8,779 nt of DNA from Victivallales bacterium (GTDB lineage: Bacteria > Verrucomicrobiota > Lentisphaeria > Oligosphaerales > Oligosphaeraceae), in the NCBI GenBank assembly GCA_017431185.1, contig JAFRLP010000625.1, positions 1 to 8,779 of the forward strand. The letters run 5' to 3'. Position numbers and translations under genes: made by a program. A model generated the notes under the pieces. The model was not told the DNA's origin. It worked only from the letters and a program-made list of their open reading frames with translations, and did no database searches. Each line of letters starts with the position of its first letter. Within the stretch, counting starts at the first letter, position 1. Below are positions 6,198 to 8,779 of this stretch, one piece after another.

Positions 6198-8688
6198 ATT
6201 TCTGATTGGCGGTGAGTTTCAGGTTGACAGTGCAGGAATCCAGGGAATGCAACTCCAGGGAACCGTGGAGAACGGTCAGGCATCGCGCTCCATTCGCCAG
6301 CCGCTCCCAGGTCCCCCAGGCCGTGCCGATGGACCAGAAGGTGCGGAACGGGCCGTCCAGACGGGGCGAGAAGGAGAAACTGCGGGTTATCATATCGTAC
6401 TGGAAACCCGAATATGCCTGCAGGAGTCCGTAGGAGGCCATGGACCGGGCGTAGTTGGAGCCGCACTCGATTTCGTTCCAGGGATTGCGCTTGCGACCGT
6501 CATACCGGTCGCGAATGGCGTGGATGACCTCCTTTGCCTCCGCCAGCATTCCGTTCAAGACCAGATTGACGGCGAACATCCACTCGAAGCCCGCCATCAC
6601 TTCGCTGTTGTAGGCGATGGGGATGACGGGCTTGCTCTCCTGTCTGGGCCAGGTGCAGATGATGGTGCCGCCTTCGTCGTTCAGCGCGTAGATGCGCCAT
6701 GTGTTGGGGTAGTCACGCATTCTCCGGCGGAAATTGCGGCGGAAAATGGCTTTCAGCGTGGACTGCACCTGGTCACGGTCAAGCACATCTCCCAAGCCGT
6801 AGAGGTCGGCGTATGCCTGGGCGAGCGGCATGTCAATGCCCACGCCTTCGCCAATCTGGTATTTGATTTGGGCGTGCTCCTCATCCCAGTAGGCGTCGTA
6901 GCCGTCGTCCGCGTCGCCAACCATGGGTTGTCCGCGGTAGGGACGCAACTGCTCACGGTCACTCAAGTCAATCTTCTGGATGAAGTGGTCGCCGTCAAAG
7001 AGGTTGTCGCGAGTCCATTTCCGGCCTTGCTCGAACATTTTCTGGTACTCCTTTGCGCAGTCCAGGTCGCCCAGCCGCTGCGCCATGATGGACATGGCCA
7101 GGAGCGCTCCGAGATAGTGTCCTTCCAGCCAGGCGTTGGGGCCGAACAGCTCGGCGTCGAGAGTATGGTGCTGGCGTCCGGTCATCACGCCGGTGCGCTC
7201 CGGGTCCCAGCGGTCGTAGTTGTCGGGAGACCAGGCGTAGGCGAGAACCTGCTGCAGGGCGGGATAGCATTTGCGCAGAAAAGCGTCGTCCCCGGAAATG
7301 CGCCATTCGCGGTAGCATTTGAGGATTTCGCCGAAGCCGCCGTCCACGCAGCAGCGGAAGTCCTTGGAGGTGGCCTGGAGTCCGAGGGGGAGTTTCAGGC
7401 GGAAATGCAGTCCGCCATGTTCGTCAAGCCCGTATTTGAGATGGGCCAGGCGCATGGAGCGTTCCAGGTCGGGGAAGAGGAGGGAGAGCGCCTGGGCATA
7501 GTTCCAGACGTGCTGGCAACTGCCTTCGCAACTGCCGGTCCTGGCGTTCACGCCCTCCCAGCCGTAGAATGTTCCGTCCTCCAGGCGCAGGCAGGTCGGG
7601 GAGACGAGAATGGAGAGATTTGCTCCGGCGCCATCGATGGCCTCCTGGGGGATGGTGGTGGCGTAGAAGGCTTGCGTGAAGGTGGCGACCTGCGAGTGCA
7701 GTTCAGAATAGCGGTCAAGCACTGCGTCGGCCACGGCACGCGCGTCTGGCCAGCGGGTGGCATAGTAGTTTCGCCAGCGGTTGGTTAGTCCGACGGCGGC
7801 AAGTTCCTGGTCCAGGCGCACCTTTTCGCTCCAGTCGTTCTGTCGGTTGGGAAAATGCCAGGAGAGCAGGAAACGCAGGATTGTGGTTTCGCCGGGCGCG
7901 GCCTTGACCTGTGCCTCCAGCGCACCGGCACACAACCGCGTTGGATGGGGATTGGGATAGGTGCGGGGCGGCAGTTTGCCATGGGTGCAGAGGTCGTGCC
8001 AGTAAACCTCCCAGATGTCGCTCCAATTGCCCTGGAAGAGATACTCCTGCGCGGAAATCTCCGGGCAGTCGGTGGAGGCGACAAGTTCGCCGTATTGGAG
8101 GTCGGACTCGGGCCAGTCACTTGTCAGGCGCAGGTAAGTGCGGGTGCCGCTTCGCTCCAGACGGTTGCGGGCGTGCGGCGGAGGAAAGTGATTGCAGAGG
8201 CAGAAAACCCCAGAATAAGTCAGTTCGCGTTCCGTGTCATTGGTGAAGGCCAGTTCAAGGCACGCCACTGGCAGGGAGGAGATTTCGGAGTCGCCGGGGA
8301 TGAACACCGACCACGCCCGCAGGGAGACCCTGGCGGGAAAATCCCCATCCGCGAAATCCAGGTGCGCCATCGGGAACTTTCCCTCGAAGGAGACGTCCCG
8401 GAAGTGCGGCAGTCCTGCCAGCGTTTCCGTGGGAACCCCGTGGCCGAATTTGCCGTGCAGGTCACCTGAATAGGGCGGATAGGCGTCTCCATGAAGCACA
8501 CGGACAGCCTGTGGAGTTCCGCTGTCATCCAATGCGCGCACACAAAGATGGGTCTGCCCAAGTCGGCTCCCCTTGTTCGGCGAGTTGAAAATCTCCCAGT
8601 CGATGAACTCGCCGTTGGCGCGTAGGCCGACGCACCCTGCGCCGATTCCGCCCAGAGGAAAGGATACTTCACTTCCTTGTGCTTGCAT
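6187..8688 (-). CDS. GH116-type glycosidase (GBA2-like, DUF608 domain)
   Basis: An 833-residue protein with the two-domain layout of GH116: an N-terminal beta-rich domain (FPLGGIGAGCVGLRANGEF, 10-28; WEIFNSPNKGSR, 31-42) and a C-terminal alpha/alpha barrel from about 320. GH116 includes beta-glucosidases, beta-xylosidases and glucosylceramidases. In the barrel GWEGVNARTGSCEGSCQHVWNYAQAL (376-401) matches the nucleophile region. Either E378 or E388 is the nucleophile; this cannot be settled by eye. D511 in HHTLDAELFGPN is the likely acid/base. WNEIECGSNYARSMASYGLL (737-756) is another conserved block. There is no signal peptide, so a cytoplasmic enzyme acting on imported oligosaccharides is likely. 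Start: ATG 9 residues before the conserved FPLGG motif; the ribosome site is weak. It is the first gene of a coupled pair with GH51, which points to beta-xylosyl or beta-glucosyl oligosaccharides bearing arabinose (inference). Confidence 0.91.
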   Translation of the reverse strand: MQAQGSEVSFPLGGIGAGCVGLRANGEFIDWEIFNSPNKGSRLGQTHLCVRALDDSGTPQAVRVLHGDAYPPYSGDLHGKFGHGVPTETLAGLPHFRDVSFEGKFPMAHLDFADGDFPARVSLRAWSVFIPGDSEISSLPVACLELAFTNDTERELTYSGVFCLCNHFPPPHARNRLERSGTRTYLRLTSDWPESDLQYGELVASTDCPEISAQEYLFQGNWSDIWEVYWHDLCTHGKLPPRTYPNPHPTRLCAGALEAQVKAAPGETTILRFLLSWHFPNRQNDWSEKVRLDQELAAVGLTNRWRNYYATRWPDARAVADAVLDRYSELHSQVATFTQAFYATTIPQEAIDGAGANLSILVSPTCLRLEDGTFYGWEGVNARTGSCEGSCQHVWNYAQALSLLFPDLERSMRLAHLKYGLDEHGGLHFRLKLPLGLQATSKDFRCCVDGGFGEILKCYREWRISGDDAFLRKCYPALQQVLAYAWSPDNYDRWDPERTGVMTGRQHHTLDAELFGPNAWLEGHYLGALLAMSIMAQRLGDLDCAKEYQKMFEQGRKWTRDNLFDGDHFIQKIDLSDREQLRPYRGQPMVGDADDGYDAYWDEEHAQIKYQIGEGVGIDMPLAQAYADLYGLGDVLDRDQVQSTLKAIFRRNFRRRMRDYPNTWRIYALNDEGGTIICTWPRQESKPVIPIAYNSEVMAGFEWMFAVNLVLNGMLAEAKEVIHAIRDRYDGRKRNPWNEIECGSNYARSMASYGLLQAYSGFQYDMITRSFSFSPRLDGPFRTFWSIGTAWGTWERLANGARCLTVLHGSLELHSLDSCTVNLKLTANQKYEY

Positions 8689-8721
8689 GACCGTTTTGCC
8701 GTGTTGTGGTTGAAAACTGTG

Positions 8722-8750
8722 TTTCTATGCAGCACCCCAGGCTACTTCAA
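8722..8750 (-). promoter_or_regulatory. candidate promoter for the GH116-GH51 pair
   Basis: On the minus strand TTGAAG (8745-8750) and TAGAAA (8722-8727) are separated by 17 bp, each matching four of six consensus bases. Transcription would start near 8715, about 27 nt before the ATG. The -35 box comes from the conserved flank of the hairpin repeat beside it. No TAATACC-type operator is seen here. Confidence 0.35.
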
Positions 8751-8779
8751 TCCGCGAGGCCTAAAGGCCTCGCGGGCAG
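8746..8779. repeat. third copy of the hairpin-1 repeat, cut by the window end
   Basis: It shares TTCAATCCGCGAGG and CGGGCA with copy B near 1383-1416. The stem 8752-8761/8766-8775 is a perfect 10-bp pairing around a TAAA loop. One base pair is swapped relative to copy B: G1397-C1404 becomes C8760-G8767, so the pairing is kept while both bases change. The window ends before the second hairpin would begin. It lies 64 bp upstream of the GH116 start codon. Confidence 0.8.

Noticed and set aside
6067..7788. A 573-residue open frame on the + strand inside the GH116 gene
   Set aside because: It is antisense to a well-supported gene and shows no recognisable domain. Long antisense frames are expected from the high GC content and codon bias.

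Overview
The window looks like a stretch of a GC-rich bacterial chromosome. The most likely source is the Lentisphaerota (Victivallales-type) or a close relative in the Planctomycetota-Verrucomicrobiota group. The best clue is a pseudopilin with the [16 protein letters not shown] leader and a C-terminal H-X9-DG motif. It sits beside an AraC-type regulator, a secreted SGNH esterase and two glycoside hydrolases. The taxonomic call is inference from gene content, not from a marker gene.

Layout. Positions 1-197 hold a very AT-rich, A-tract-filled leader with a strong sigma70-like promoter. It drives an Rpn/YhgA-like PD-(D/E)XK nuclease gene (198-1187, +). Positions 1188-1525 have no gene but carry a candidate terminator and two tandem copies of a roughly 115-bp, two-hairpin repeat. 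A further copy of the first hairpin lies at the right edge of the window. Positions 1526-3312 (-) hold a two-gene unit: the pseudopilin, then, 17 bp later, a sialate O-acetylesterase-family protein that has lost its central block in frame. An AT-rich divergent control region (3313-3479) separates this unit from the AraC/XylS regulator (3480-4349, +). That region contains TAATACCA direct repeats exactly 21 bp apart. Positions 4362-8688 (-) hold an 11-bp-overlapping pair, a GH116-type glycosidase followed by a GH51 alpha-L-arabinofuranosidase. This pair converges on the regulator with 12 bp between stops.

How they may work together (inference). The GH116 and GH51 enzymes lack signal peptides, so they probably finish arabinose-bearing, beta-glucosyl- or beta-xylosyl-containing oligosaccharides in the cytoplasm. 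The pseudopilin and the exported esterase would act at or outside the inner membrane. The regulator probably senses a sugar through its cupin domain and controls itself and the pseudopilin-esterase unit. No matching operator is visible upstream of the GH116 gene inside the window. The nuclease gene and hairpin repeats at the left look like an unrelated accessory segment.
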